From Jutongia huaianensis (lineage in GTDB: Bacteria > Bacillota > Clostridia > Lachnospirales > Lachnospiraceae): 64,000 nucleotides of DNA. Shown here one piece after another: positions 53,472 through 61,647 of the stretch; the stretch's first letter is position 1; each line of letters begins with the position of its first letter. The stretch is from positions 41,154 through 105,153 of the forward strand of contig NZ_JACRSX010000010.1 of assembly GCF_014384985.1 (NCBI RefSeq). Direction: 5' to 3'. The notes under the pieces are model-generated. The model did no database searches. It worked only from the letters and a program-made list of their open reading frames with translations, and was not told the DNA's origin. Made by a program: the position numbers and the translations under genes.

Positions 53472-55412
53472 GTGGCACAGCAGAATAAAAAGCCGCAGGC
53501 AGAGCAGGATGTCAATGCTTTGTTGAAGGTGCGTCATGAGAAACTTGCAAATTTACAGGAAGCCGGAAAGGATCCTTTTCAGATTACAAAATATGATGTA
53601 ACCGTACATTCTCAGGATATCAGAGACCGATATGATGAGCTGGAGGGACAGGAGGTTTCTCTGGCAGGCCGTATGATGTTTAAGCGTGTGATGGGAAAAG
53701 CATCCTTCTGTAATATTCAGGATCTCAAAGGGAAGATGCAGCTTTATGTTGCAAGAGACGAGATCGGTGAGGAATCCTATGCAGATTTCAAAAAGTATGA
53801 TATCGGTGATATCCTTGGAGTAAAGGGTAAGGTGTTTAAGACCAAAACAGGCGAGATCTCTGTTCATGCAGAGGAGATCGTTCTTTTGTCCAAGAGTTTA
53901 CAGATCCTTCCGGAGAAGCATCATGGACTGACGGATACCGATACAAGATATCGTCAGAGATATGTGGATCTGATCATGAATGAGGATGTAAAAGATACCT
54001 TTATTAAGCGTTCCAAGGTGATCAGCTGTATCCGGCGTTTCCTGGATGAGCAGGGCTTTATGGAGGTGGAGACACCGATGCTGGTATCCAATGCCGGCGG
54101 TGCTGCTGCAAGACCATTTGAGACTCACTTCAATTCCCTGAATGAGGATCTGAAGCTGAGAATATCTCTGGAGCTGTATCTCAAGAGACTGATCGTAGGT
54201 GGCATGGAACGTGTTTACGAGATTGGTCGTGTGTTCCGTAATGAGGGACTGGATACCAGACATAATCCGGAGTTCACATTGATGGAGCTTTATCAGGCGT
54301 ATACAGATTATCACGGTATGATGGATCTTACCGAGAAGCTTTATCGTCACGTTGCCAAGGAAGTGACAGGTTCCGAGATCCTCAAGTATGGTGATCATGA
54401 GATGGATCTTTCCAAGCCGTTCGAGAGACTGACGATGGTAGATGCCGTCAAGAAATACGCAGGAGTTGATTTTAACGAGATTCCGGATACTGAGGCAGCA
54501 AAGGCTCTGGCAAAGGAAAAAGGCATTGAATTTGAGGAGCGTCATCAGAAGGGGGATATCCTGAACCTGTTCTTTGAGGAGTATGTAGAGGATCATCTGA
54601 TCCAGCCTACCTTTATTATGGATCACCCAATTGAGATATCTCCACTGACAAAAAAGAAGCCGGACAATCCGGATTATGTAGAACGTTTTGAGTTCTTTAT
54701 GAATGGATGGGAGATGGCAAATGCTTATTCCGAGTTGAATGATCCGATTGATCAGAGGGCTCGTTTTGAGGCACAGGAGAAGGCTCTGGCTGCCGGAGAT
54801 GATGAGGCAGAGCATACGGACGAGGATTTCCTGAATGCACTTAGCATTGGTATGCCTCCGACAGGTGGCATTGGATTTGGTATCGACCGTATGGTAATGA
54901 TGATGACAAATTCACCGGCGATCAGAGATGTATTACTCTTCCCGACGATGAAGAGCCTGGATTCTGACAAGAAAGCATCCAAGTCTTCCAAGGCAGTTTC
55001 TGCAGAGGCAGATAAGCCGGCAGAGAAGATTGACTTCTCCAATGTAAAGATTGAGCCTTTATTTGAGGAAGAAGTAGATTTCGAAACCTTCAGCAAGTCT
55101 GATTTCAGAGCGGTAAAGGTTAAGGAATGTGTTGCTGTACCAAAGTCAAAGAAGTTATTACAGTTTACGCTGGATGATGGAACAGGCACAGACCGCACGA
55201 TCCTCAGTGGTATCCATGCTTATTATGAGCCTGAGGAGCTTGTTGGCAAGACATTGATCGCAATCACCAATCTGCCACCGAGAAAGATGATGGGAATTGA
55301 TTCCTGTGGTATGCTGCTTTCTGCAGTAAATAATCTTAAAGATTCAGAGGATGAAGAACTTCATCTTCTTATGGTTGATAACCACATTCCAGCAGGTGCA
55401 AAGCTCTACTAA
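53472..55412 (+). CDS. lysS: Lysine--tRNA ligase with C-terminal tRNA-binding domain
   Basis: The 646-residue class II synthetase has the anticodon OB fold (GQEVSLAGRMMFKRVMGKAS), motif 2 (YEIGRVFRNEGLDTRHNPEF), and motif 3 (GGIGFGIDRMVMMM), ending near residue 500. After a Lys/Ser/Ala-rich linker there is an EMAPII/Trbp111-like domain at about 540-646 (FSKSDFRAVKVKECVAVPKS, PPRKMMGIDSCGMLLSA). That module is usual at the end of MetG, not LysS. It probably raises tRNA affinity. GTG start at 53472. Confidence 0.94.
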   Translation: MAQQNKKPQAEQDVNALLKVRHEKLANLQEAGKDPFQITKYDVTVHSQDIRDRYDELEGQEVSLAGRMMFKRVMGKASFCNIQDLKGKMQLYVARDEIGEESYADFKKYDIGDILGVKGKVFKTKTGEISVHAEEIVLLSKSLQILPEKHHGLTDTDTRYRQRYVDLIMNEDVKDTFIKRSKVISCIRRFLDEQGFMEVETPMLVSNAGGAAARPFETHFNSLNEDLKLRISLELYLKRLIVGGMERVYEIGRVFRNEGLDTRHNPEFTLMELYQAYTDYHGMMDLTEKLYRHVAKEVTGSEILKYGDHEMDLSKPFERLTMVDAVKKYAGVDFNEIPDTEAAKALAKEKGIEFEERHQKGDILNLFFEEYVEDHLIQPTFIMDHPIEISPLTKKKPDNPDYVERFEFFMNGWEMANAYSELNDPIDQRARFEAQEKALAAGDDEAEHTDEDFLNALSIGMPPTGGIGFGIDRMVMMMTNSPAIRDVLLFPTMKSLDSDKKASKSSKAVSAEADKPAEKIDFSNVKIEPLFEEEVDFETFSKSDFRAVKVKECVAVPKSKKLLQFTLDDGTGTDRTILSGIHAYYEPEELVGKTLIAITNLPPRKMMGIDSCGMLLSAVNNLKDSEDEELHLLMVDNHIPAGAKLY

Positions 55413-55531
55413 AAACGTGATGTACCTTATTGGTGGAAATTCGTAAAATTACAAAAATACGCCAATTTTACGCCAAACGATGTAGAGAATGAGCAGATTT
55501 GATGCTTATGGAAGTGGCGATATGATATAAT

Positions 55532-55565
55532 AACCTCACTGGTAGAAATACTGGTGAGGTTTTTT
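55532..55565 (+). terminator. Rho-independent terminator after lysS
   Basis: AACCTCAC (55532-55539) pairs with GTGAGGTT (55554-55561), followed by a T run. Confidence 0.8.
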
Positions 55566-55720
55566 ATTGAATGCGTAATAAAAGGTGCTACTTCGTAATC
55601 AGAAAAGAAGGTGTAATATGAGAGAACAATTGTTGCTGCTGATGATAAATTAAATTTACAAATAAGATTTTCGTCAGAAATAAAATATTACGAAACTGAA
55701 AGATAATGACAGTAAAATTC

Positions 55721-55750
55721 AAAGAAGGTTGAAATACGCCTTCTTTTTTT
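55721..55750 (+). terminator. Terminator-like hairpin in the island flank
   Basis: AAAGAAGG (55721-55728) pairs with CCTTCTTT (55739-55746), followed by T residues to 55750. Confidence 0.65.
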
Positions 55751-55771
55751 GTACCCATTTTTAAGGAGGTG

Positions 55772-55832
55772 GTATCAAAAAGTGTACATTTAGGAACTAG
55801 ATAAAAACGATTGGTAAACAGTACCAAAAAGT
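55772..55832. repeat. Direct repeat pair, possible integrase arm sites
   Basis: GTATCAAAAAGT (55772-55783) and GTACCAAAAAGT (55821-55832) differ at one base and are 49 bases apart. They lie beyond the truncated 3' end of the integrase gene, where arm-type binding sites of tyrosine recombinases are often found. Confidence 0.45.
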
Positions 55833-55839
55833 AGGGACT

Positions 55840-56004
55840 TCCTGTTATGGGAGTGTGGAGATGTTACATCGTCCGCAGATGAGGAATGTGCCGATGGCAG
55901 TAGGCGGTGATCCACAGGCAAGACATGGAATCGTATTGACAGCGAATTATCTGGCGAAGTGGCAGGGAGTGAAGACTGGTATGGCACTCTGGCAGGCAAG
56001 ACAG
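55840..56004 (+). pseudogene. Fragment of a Y-family DNA polymerase gene (UmuC/DinB-like)
   Basis: About 55 codons on the plus strand read SCYGSVEMLHRPQMRNVP, then AVGGDPQARHGIVLTAN, then AKWQGVKTGMALWQARQ. This matches the N-terminal palm region of Y-family polymerases, where FYASVE..., AVGGDPEARHGIVL and ...ALWQARQ are usual. The start codon, the catalytic Asp before FYASVE, and everything after ARQ are missing. The fragment lies antisense within the last codons of the truncated integrase frame, so it is a joined piece of another gene. Confidence 0.7.
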
Positions 56005-56820
56005 GTTTACTTTCTTTCGCTTGGTAGGTCCGATGATGTTTTTGTGCTTGACACCATCATAGCGGATACTTCTTTTGATCGTCAGGAATTGTTCATCAAG
56101 GTTGATATCCTGCCAGGTTAATCCGCATACCTCACCGATACGAAGTCCTGCATAATAAGCTATCTGGATTGGAAGGATGGCAGGTGGATTTTTTTCTTCG
56201 AGATATTTGATCAGTCTTTCATAGTCAGCATGTGAGATTGGCTGAACGCCTTCCTCGATATCCTCATCGGAAAATAGATCCACATCCTCCGCCTGCTTTT
56301 TTAGTTTAATATACTGCATCGGATTAAAAGTGATCAACTGTTTTGGAAATACTGCAAACCGGAAAGCCTGCTGTAATACTGCTGAAAAGGAATGAACGTA
56401 ATCTTTGCTGTAACCCTTTCGTGTCTTTCCATCAGGAAATCTGCCACCGAATGTAAGCAGATCTAGAAATGACTGTAAATGCTCAGCGGTAACAGTTTTT
56501 AATTTGCGGTTTGCAATCGGATGCTTTTTGATACAACGGATCGCACCAAGATAATTTTCTACTGTACCATTGCTGAGTGTTCCAACTTTCAATTCTTCTT
56601 CTGCCCACATATCAAGCAGTTCTCCAACAGTAATGTTTTCCGACGTTGCAATGAATTTCTTGCTTTCGTAATCCTCCATTGCCTTACGGAGCAGTTTTTC
56701 CGTTTCGCTTTTGCTTTCGGTTCCGGCATATTCTTTCTGAACCAGATTGCCGCTTGCATCCTCTACATAGAAGCGGTAGTACCATTTCTTTCCTTTTTTT
56801 CTTACAGATCCTTTTGCCAT
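55864..56820 (-). pseudogene. Truncated tyrosine site-specific integrase
   Basis: Starting at ATG 56820 (MAKGSVRKKGKKWYYRF), preceded by AAAGGAG, the protein has an AP2-like arm-binding domain (1-60), a SAM-like core-binding domain (about 70-170) and the first part of the catalytic domain with the arginine in AYYAGLRIGEVCG and the lysine region IIGPTKRKKV (about residue 272). Homology stops there. The HxxR motif and the catalytic tyrosine are missing, and the last 48 residues are the antisense reading of the polymerase fragment. It is very likely inactive. A full enzyme would be about 390-400 residues. Confidence 0.8.
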
Positions 56821-56846
56821 AATCGTATGTCTCCTTTCGATATTCG

Positions 56847-56909
56847 ACAAACTATCTGGTTTACAGTCCATTAGCATATGACCGCCCAGATGATAACTGG
56901 CTTCTAGAT
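56847..56909 (+). other. pglZ coding sequence upstream of the first usable start
   Basis: In the frame of the following gene, 56847-56909 reads TNYLVYSPLAYDRPDDNWLL (plus D), which matches BREX PglZ proteins just before ELYSEEFRADL. The open frame goes up to 56823 but the sequence before 56847 is the leader of the integrase. So pglZ was cut here, about 80 codons into the gene, by the integrase segment. Confidence 0.65.
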
Positions 56910-59348
56910 GTGGAGCTTTACAGTGAAGAGTTCCGGGCAGATTTGATTTCCATTTGGATGGATGAGATGGGGCTTGTATCGAATCCGGCCATGCGGAAGC
57001 AGGTCAAGAATTATCGTGCCTATTTCAATGCAAAAGATCGTCGCTTGAAAGTTAGCACACAGAATAAGGTGCCGACAACCCCGGCGCAGCTACACAAGGC
57101 TGTTATGGCAGCAATATGTGGATTGAAAGATGCACAGCCGGATATGATTATTCGCAGCACGTTCCGTGCAGGATTGGATTTGAACAACAATACAATTTAT
57201 CAGGATTTCATAAAATATCATGCAGACAGTGCTTTCTGGGCGATGGTTCGCCAGGGCTGCGGATTTACAGAGGAAGAACCAGACCTTGGACGGCTGGCAA
57301 TTCATTTGTTGTTGACCGCTGCTACCCGTACCATGCGGCAGGAGTATCTTGCAGGACTGGATAGTTTTATTTCCATGCCGCATCAGGCATATTGTTATGA
57401 TTTTATTTCTGAATGGCTTCATAGTGAGGATGTGGGGCAGCTATACGATGTGGCACGGTATGTTGAGGAGGAAGCGCATCTCCATCAGCGTTTTGAAAAG
57501 TTGTCTGTGGATGACCTGGCAGGAACCGAGTGTTTCCCGTGTATCAACGAAGTGATTCTGATCAAGATTATGACGGAGATTAGTGACCAGATCATTGATG
57601 TAGATACCATAACTTCCACGGTCGAAAAACGCAGAACATGCGCATGGTATGAGTCGTTTGAGAATTTCTATGACGGTATTTTACAAGTGGCGAATATGCA
57701 GAGTTTTTTTAAGGAACATTCTGCTGGATTTCACACTGCAGAAGCAAAAGGCATCTGGAAAGAGTATACGGAAAATTACTATCAGATGGATACCTATTAC
57801 CGTTTGTTCCATCTGAGTTTCCAAAAGAGTCTGGAGACTTCCAATATTCTGCTGGATGATTTATTCAAGCACGTTGTCGATAAAGTGGAAGGGCTCTATA
57901 CTCATTGGTTCTTAGGTGAGCTGGGGAATAACTGGTCGGATGTGTGTGCGGATGAAATGGCAACTTTCGGTAAGGTTTTGGAAGTGCCGCAGCAGGAAGA
58001 ATTTTATCGTTCCCGTATTAAAACTTCGGATACTAAGATATTTGTGATTATTTCGGATGCGATGCGGTATGAAGTGGCAGCTGCGATGGCAGATCAGCTT
58101 CAGAGAGAAACACAGAGCAAGGTTTCCATTAGTAGTATGCAGAGCATCTTTCCTTCTATCACAAAGTTCGGTATGGCAGCATTGCTGCCGCACAAAGAAC
58201 TAACAGTAGAGGTTCGGAATGATATTTTGACAGTTTTGGCGGATGGTCAGTCTACGGCAAGCACTTACCGGGATACATCTTTTGAACGAATTAGTGATGT
58301 ACCTGAGTTTCAGAGCTGGATTCAAGAAATAAAATTGGAATTGCAGGAAATTTATGACAGAACTCACGATACTTTTGTTTGGGAGACTGTAAATTTGTGC
58401 GGCAAGCCTCTGGATGGTTTTACGGAGAAAAAATATTTTATTGAGCTTGTTGGAAAACTTCAGGCTATTAGAAAACACATTGATAAATACTATCCAGAAG
58501 AAAAAGAAGTACTCGAACTGTCACAATTACAGGGAGGTGTATTTGAAGTGAAAAAGAAGCCGCTTATTTTCATAAGTCATTCTTCTAAGAATAAAGCTCA
58601 CGTTGCGAAAATTGCTGAATTACTGCGCTCAATCAATTTAAGCCCTCGCAGAGATATTTTTTGTAGTTCTCTTCCAGGATATGGAATACCAAACGGAGCT
58701 AATATATTTGACTTTTTAAGAGAACAATTCCTGAACTATGACTTACATATTATTTTCGTGCACTCACCAGAATATTATGAGAGTGCAGTGAGTTTGAATG
58801 AGATGGGGGCTGCATGGGTGTTGAAATCTAATGCAACTTCACTTCTTCTCCCAGGTTTTGATTTTTCTGGAATGAAAGGTGTGATTGGCAGCGACAGCAT
58901 TGCTATTAAGTTGGATGGGGATCAGTCAGAAGTAAAAGATCGTTTAAATCAGTTAAGACGGGAATTAGAAGCAGAATTTAATATCCCGGATAACGAGGAT
59001 ATTATTTGGGAAGATGCAAGAGACAAGTTTATCCGTGAAATAAATGATCCGACTTTAGAAAAAAAGGACAATACCACTCCTGCATCAGTAACAATTACAG
59101 AAGAAATGAAGCAACTCCTTAGAAAAGTAGCAGCCGTACCAGAAGGGCAGATATTGATAGGTTTTAGTTTGGAATTAGGTACATATATCCAGATTGGCGG
59201 CGAAGTAGTGGCAAAGGAATATCCAGATAGACGACAATATGCTATTTGGGATGAAGCGTTGAACGCATGTTTGCATGCTAATTATATTGAAAGAAAAAGC
59301 GATGCAATTTATGTAATAACGAATGCAGGTTACAAAGTGGTTGAATAG
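56910..59348 (+). CDS. Chimera: BREX PglZ fragment fused to a TIR-domain protein
   Basis: The 812-codon frame starts at a GTG without a good ribosome site. Residues 1-455 are PglZ (BREX type 1 alkaline phosphatase-like) without its first ~100 and its C-terminal residues: ELYSEEFRADLISIWMDEMG, the metal-site region IFVIISDAMRYEVAAAM, and FPSITKFGMAALLPH followed by VLADGQSTASTYRD. Homology then stops. Residues 456-546 are a helical segment of unknown origin. Residues 550-675 form a TIR domain (PLIFISHSSKNKAHVAKIAE, SLNEMGAAWVL, probable catalytic Glu631), and 690-812 a small C-terminal domain. Base composition becomes more AT-rich after about 58275. A GTG at 58548 with AGGGAGGTG 8 bases upstream could start the TIR protein (266 residues) on its own. 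No other BREX gene is present. Confidence 0.7.
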   Translation: MELYSEEFRADLISIWMDEMGLVSNPAMRKQVKNYRAYFNAKDRRLKVSTQNKVPTTPAQLHKAVMAAICGLKDAQPDMIIRSTFRAGLDLNNNTIYQDFIKYHADSAFWAMVRQGCGFTEEEPDLGRLAIHLLLTAATRTMRQEYLAGLDSFISMPHQAYCYDFISEWLHSEDVGQLYDVARYVEEEAHLHQRFEKLSVDDLAGTECFPCINEVILIKIMTEISDQIIDVDTITSTVEKRRTCAWYESFENFYDGILQVANMQSFFKEHSAGFHTAEAKGIWKEYTENYYQMDTYYRLFHLSFQKSLETSNILLDDLFKHVVDKVEGLYTHWFLGELGNNWSDVCADEMATFGKVLEVPQQEEFYRSRIKTSDTKIFVIISDAMRYEVAAAMADQLQRETQSKVSISSMQSIFPSITKFGMAALLPHKELTVEVRNDILTVLADGQSTASTYRDTSFERISDVPEFQSWIQEIKLELQEIYDRTHDTFVWETVNLCGKPLDGFTEKKYFIELVGKLQAIRKHIDKYYPEEKEVLELSQLQGGVFEVKKKPLIFISHSSKNKAHVAKIAELLRSINLSPRRDIFCSSLPGYGIPNGANIFDFLREQFLNYDLHIIFVHSPEYYESAVSLNEMGAAWVLKSNATSLLLPGFDFSGMKGVIGSDSIAIKLDGDQSEVKDRLNQLRRELEAEFNIPDNEDIIWEDARDKFIREINDPTLEKKDNTTPASVTITEEMKQLLRKVAAVPEGQILIGFSLELGTYIQIGGEVVAKEYPDRRQYAIWDEALNACLHANYIERKSDAIYVITNAGYKVVE

Positions 59349-59687
59349 CAAATGACACGACAAGAAGTATTTAACTGATACAAATAACAATATGGTACAG
59401 AACTGGACAAAATCAGAAAATCAGAAGCATTCCAATCAGTTCACCATGTCACTTTTATTTCGTGTTATAATGTGTTATCAGAAAATTTTGCCCTTGCATT
59501 TGCCCTTATCAGAGTTCGTAAACACCGATGGGACGATATAACACAAGGGAAACAATAAGGGAAAGCTCACCTGTTACAAATTTAGTGTTTTCAAGGGTTT
59601 GTGAGAAATTTAATAACAAAATATAACAGTTATAAAATCGCTTAAAACAGGTGAAATCTCAATCGAAATTTATAAAGGAGAATATTG
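59349..59687. other. Gene-free region with tandem motif, possible attachment site
   Basis: No gene is visible in these 339 bases. It holds the near-tandem TTGCCCTTGCATTTGCCCTT (59489-59508), an AT-rich stretch with TATAAT-like boxes, and the ribosome site AAAGGAG of the next gene (59674-59680). Tandem motifs like this are common at the ends of integrated elements in Firmicutes, but no matching partner copy was found in the window. Confidence 0.4.
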
Positions 59688-60290
59688 ATGAAACTATTTT
59701 TATGTTCGCACTTTTCAAGTGTGGGAAGTCTGATAAAGGAAGAAATTGAAAATAAGAAAGTCGCATTTATTCCAACAGCTTCACTGCGTGAAGGCTACAC
59801 CGGTTATGTCGGCTCGGCTCGAAAATTATTCAAAAAGTTGGGAGCAATCGTAACTGAAATTGATATTTCAACGGAGGCTTATTCAACGATACAGTCTGTT
59901 TTTGAAGAAGCAGATGTGATATATTTTACCGGCGGAAATTCTTTCTTTCTTATGGACCAGCTCCGTAAAACGGGAACTGATGGGCTACTGAAAAAGGAAT
60001 TGGCAAATGGAAAATTGATGATCGGCGAGTCGGCAGGCGCAATTATATGCGCTCCAAGCATCCAATATATCGAGCAAATGGATGAAAAGCCAGAGGACTA
60101 CTCACAAGAAGATGATGCAGGGCTTGATTTGATTGATTTCTATGTTCTTCCGCATTATCTTACAGCACCATTTAAGAAAGTTACCGAGAAAATAATGACT
60201 GAGTTTTCGGATTTGAATCTATGCCCGATTAACAACCGTCAGGGAATTGTAATTGATGGTGAAGGTTCAAAGGTTATTTGCAAAGACTAA
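59688..60290 (+). CDS. Peptidase E-like (S51, class I glutamine amidotransferase-fold) protein
   Basis: A 200-residue protein with VAFIPTASLREGYTGYVGSA, the FTGGNSFFLMDQL loop and the nucleophile elbow MIGESAGAIICAP containing the catalytic Ser of S51 peptidases. E. coli PepE cleaves Asp-X dipeptides; members of this sub-branch often have unknown substrates. There is no signal peptide. The ATG at 59688 follows AAAGGAG. It is the first gene of a small AT-rich run of cargo-like genes. Confidence 0.82.
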   Translation: MKLFLCSHFSSVGSLIKEEIENKKVAFIPTASLREGYTGYVGSARKLFKKLGAIVTEIDISTEAYSTIQSVFEEADVIYFTGGNSFFLMDQLRKTGTDGLLKKELANGKLMIGESAGAIICAPSIQYIEQMDEKPEDYSQEDDAGLDLIDFYVLPHYLTAPFKKVTEKIMTEFSDLNLCPINNRQGIVIDGEGSKVICKD

Positions 60291-60296
60291 TTTGAA

Positions 60297-60336
60297 AATT
60301 CCTGTTTTTGAAACTGGAAAATCGGAAGCTGAGGAG
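60297..60336 (+). repeat. Hairpin leader repeat, copy 1
   Basis: TTCC-TGTTTTTGAAACTGG followed by AAAATCGGAA can form a stem (TTCC with GGAA, GTTTTT with GGAAAAT) and ends in the ribosome site GAGGAG of the ClbS-like gene. It closely resembles copy 2 at 61648-61693. Confidence 0.55.
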
Positions 60337-60344
60337 ATAGACTA

Positions 60345-60677
60345 TTGAGAACATATGAGAATAAAGACGAGCTTAAAAACGAGATAAATAAAAGCTTTGC
60401 AAAATATATTTCAGAATTTAATGATATTCCGGAGCATTTAAAAGATAAGAGAATTGATGAGATCGATCGAACTCCGGCAGAAAATCTTGCTTATCAGGTT
60501 GGCTGGACAACTCTTGTTATTAAATGGGAATCAGACGAAAGAAAGGGTATTCCTGTTAAAACTCCTTCGGATAATTATAAGTGGAATCAGCTTGGCGAAT
60601 TATATCAATGGTTCACAGATACATATGCTCAGCTGTCACTGCAAGAATTCTTATGGACAAAGCAAGTGGAAAACTGA
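60345..60677 (+). pseudogene. Truncated ClbS/DfsB family (DUF1706) protein
   Basis: From the TTG at 60345 (GAGGAG upstream) 110 codons are open. The sequence RTYENKDELKNEINKSFAKY, then DRTPAENLAYQVGWTTLVIK and YQWFTDTYAQLSLQEF, matches the N-terminal two thirds of ClbS/DfsB-type four-helix proteins, some of which protect against colibactin by hydrolysing its cyclopropane. Full-length members have about 165-175 residues; here homology stops at SLQEF and an unrelated 8-residue tail leads to a stop inside yjdF. A deletion joining two genes is the simplest explanation. Confidence 0.7.
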
Positions 60678-61069
60678 CGGTATATTTTGAAGAACCATTT
60701 TGGGTAGGTGTATTTGAACGTATTGAAGATGGTAAACTATTTGTGGCGAAGGTAACATTTGGTGCAGAACCAAAGGATTACGAAGTGCAGGAATATATTC
60801 AAAAATACTATTTTAGTTTGAAATTCAGTCCGGCTGTTGAAACTGTTGTAAAGGATATAAAAAGAAATCCAAAGCGTATGCAACGAGAAGCAAAAAAGCA
60901 GACGATGGAAACAGGCATCGGCACAAAATCGCAGCAGGCATTAAAATTACAACAGGAACAGAACAATCAGGAGCGTAAAGAGAGAAGCCGCAAGAAAAAA
61001 GAGGCTAAAGAACAGCGAATGTTTGAGTTGAAACAGCAAAAGAAAAGAGAAAAGCATAAGGGACATTAA
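60653..61069 (+). CDS. YjdF family protein (DUF2992)
   Basis: The 138-residue protein starts MDKASGKLTVYFEEPFWVGV, has FVAKVTFGAEPKDYEVQEYI, and ends in a very basic helical tail (KQTMETGIGTKSQQALKLQQ and further Lys/Arg/Gln-rich sequence), which is the usual YjdF layout. The role is not established; in some Firmicutes the gene is controlled by an azaaromatic-sensing riboswitch, which is absent here because the upstream DNA is the truncated ClbS gene. There is no clear ribosome site, so translation may depend on the upstream frame. A GGGAC/GTCCC hairpin (61060-61075) overlaps the stop. Confidence 0.78.
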   Translation: MDKASGKLTVYFEEPFWVGVFERIEDGKLFVAKVTFGAEPKDYEVQEYIQKYYFSLKFSPAVETVVKDIKRNPKRMQREAKKQTMETGIGTKSQQALKLQQEQNNQERKERSRKKKEAKEQRMFELKQQKKREKHKGH

Positions 61070-61116
61070 AGTCCCTTGGGCTTTTGCACAATTCGATATT
61101 TAACGGAGGAATCATT

Positions 61117-61143
61117 ATGTGTGGAATGACAACTGATTTATAA
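61117..61143 (+). pseudogene. Eight-codon gene remnant
   Basis: ATGTGTGGAATGACAACTG and onward encodes MCGMTTDL then a stop, directly after a good ACGGAGGAATCATT site. It is too short for a gene and looks like the preserved start of a deleted one. Confidence 0.35.
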
Positions 61144-61166
61144 ATAAAAATAAATCGGAGGTTTAT

Positions 61167-61640
61167 ATGAATTATTCAATAAGAGAATTAAAACGAGATG
61201 AAAATAAGATATTAGATACTTTTTTATACGAGGCAATTTTTATTCCTGAAGGTGTTCCAGCACCGTCCAAAGATATCATTAACAAACCAGATTTGCAGGT
61301 ATATGTAAAGGACTTTGGTGAGAACAAGGGAGACTTATGTTTGGTTGCTCAAGTTGCGGATGAGATTGTTGGTGCTGTATGGGTTCGGATTATGAATGAT
61401 TACGGTCATATAGATAATGAAACACCGTCTTTTGCGATTTCACTTCTTAAAGAGTATAGAAACTATGGTATCGGAACAGAATTAATGAAACAGATGCTAA
61501 TGAAATTAAAACTAGAAGGATATAAACAAGCATCATTAGCTGTTCAAAAGATGAATTATGCTGTCCGTATGTATAGGAAGGTAGGATTTGAAATCGTTGA
61601 TGAAAATGATGAAGAATATATTATGATTTGTAATTTATAG
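61167..61640 (+). CDS. GNAT family N-acetyltransferase
   Basis: A 157-residue GNAT enzyme: SIRELKRDENKILDTFLYEA, the central VGAVWVRIMNDYGHID, the acetyl-CoA loop region LLKEYRNYGIGTELMKQMLM (Arg-Asn-Tyr-Gly-Ile-Gly) and the closing AVRMYRKVGFEIVDEN. The acceptor is unknown. CGGAGG is 7 bases before the start. It lies in the island with AT-rich codon use. Confidence 0.88.
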   Translation: MNYSIRELKRDENKILDTFLYEAIFIPEGVPAPSKDIINKPDLQVYVKDFGENKGDLCLVAQVADEIVGAVWVRIMNDYGHIDNETPSFAISLLKEYRNYGIGTELMKQMLMKLKLEGYKQASLAVQKMNYAVRMYRKVGFEIVDENDEEYIMICNL

Positions 61641-61647
61641 GAACTTT

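Larger units (their letters stand above)
55413..55839. other. Gene-free left flank of the accessory island
   Basis: No convincing gene is present. Visible are a tandem motif ACGCCAATTTTACGCCAA downstream of lysS (55461-55478), a terminator (55532-55565), a 12-codon open frame with a ribosome site (55618-55653) that is probably a remnant, a second terminator-like hairpin (55721-55750), an orphan AAGGAGGTGG site (55763-55772) whose GTG is followed by an early stop, and direct repeats. The string suggests the worn end of an integrated element. Confidence 0.5.

Noticed and set aside
53898..54815. Minus-strand open frame of 305 codons inside lysS.
   Set aside because: Antisense shadow: lysS motifs are continuous on the plus strand.
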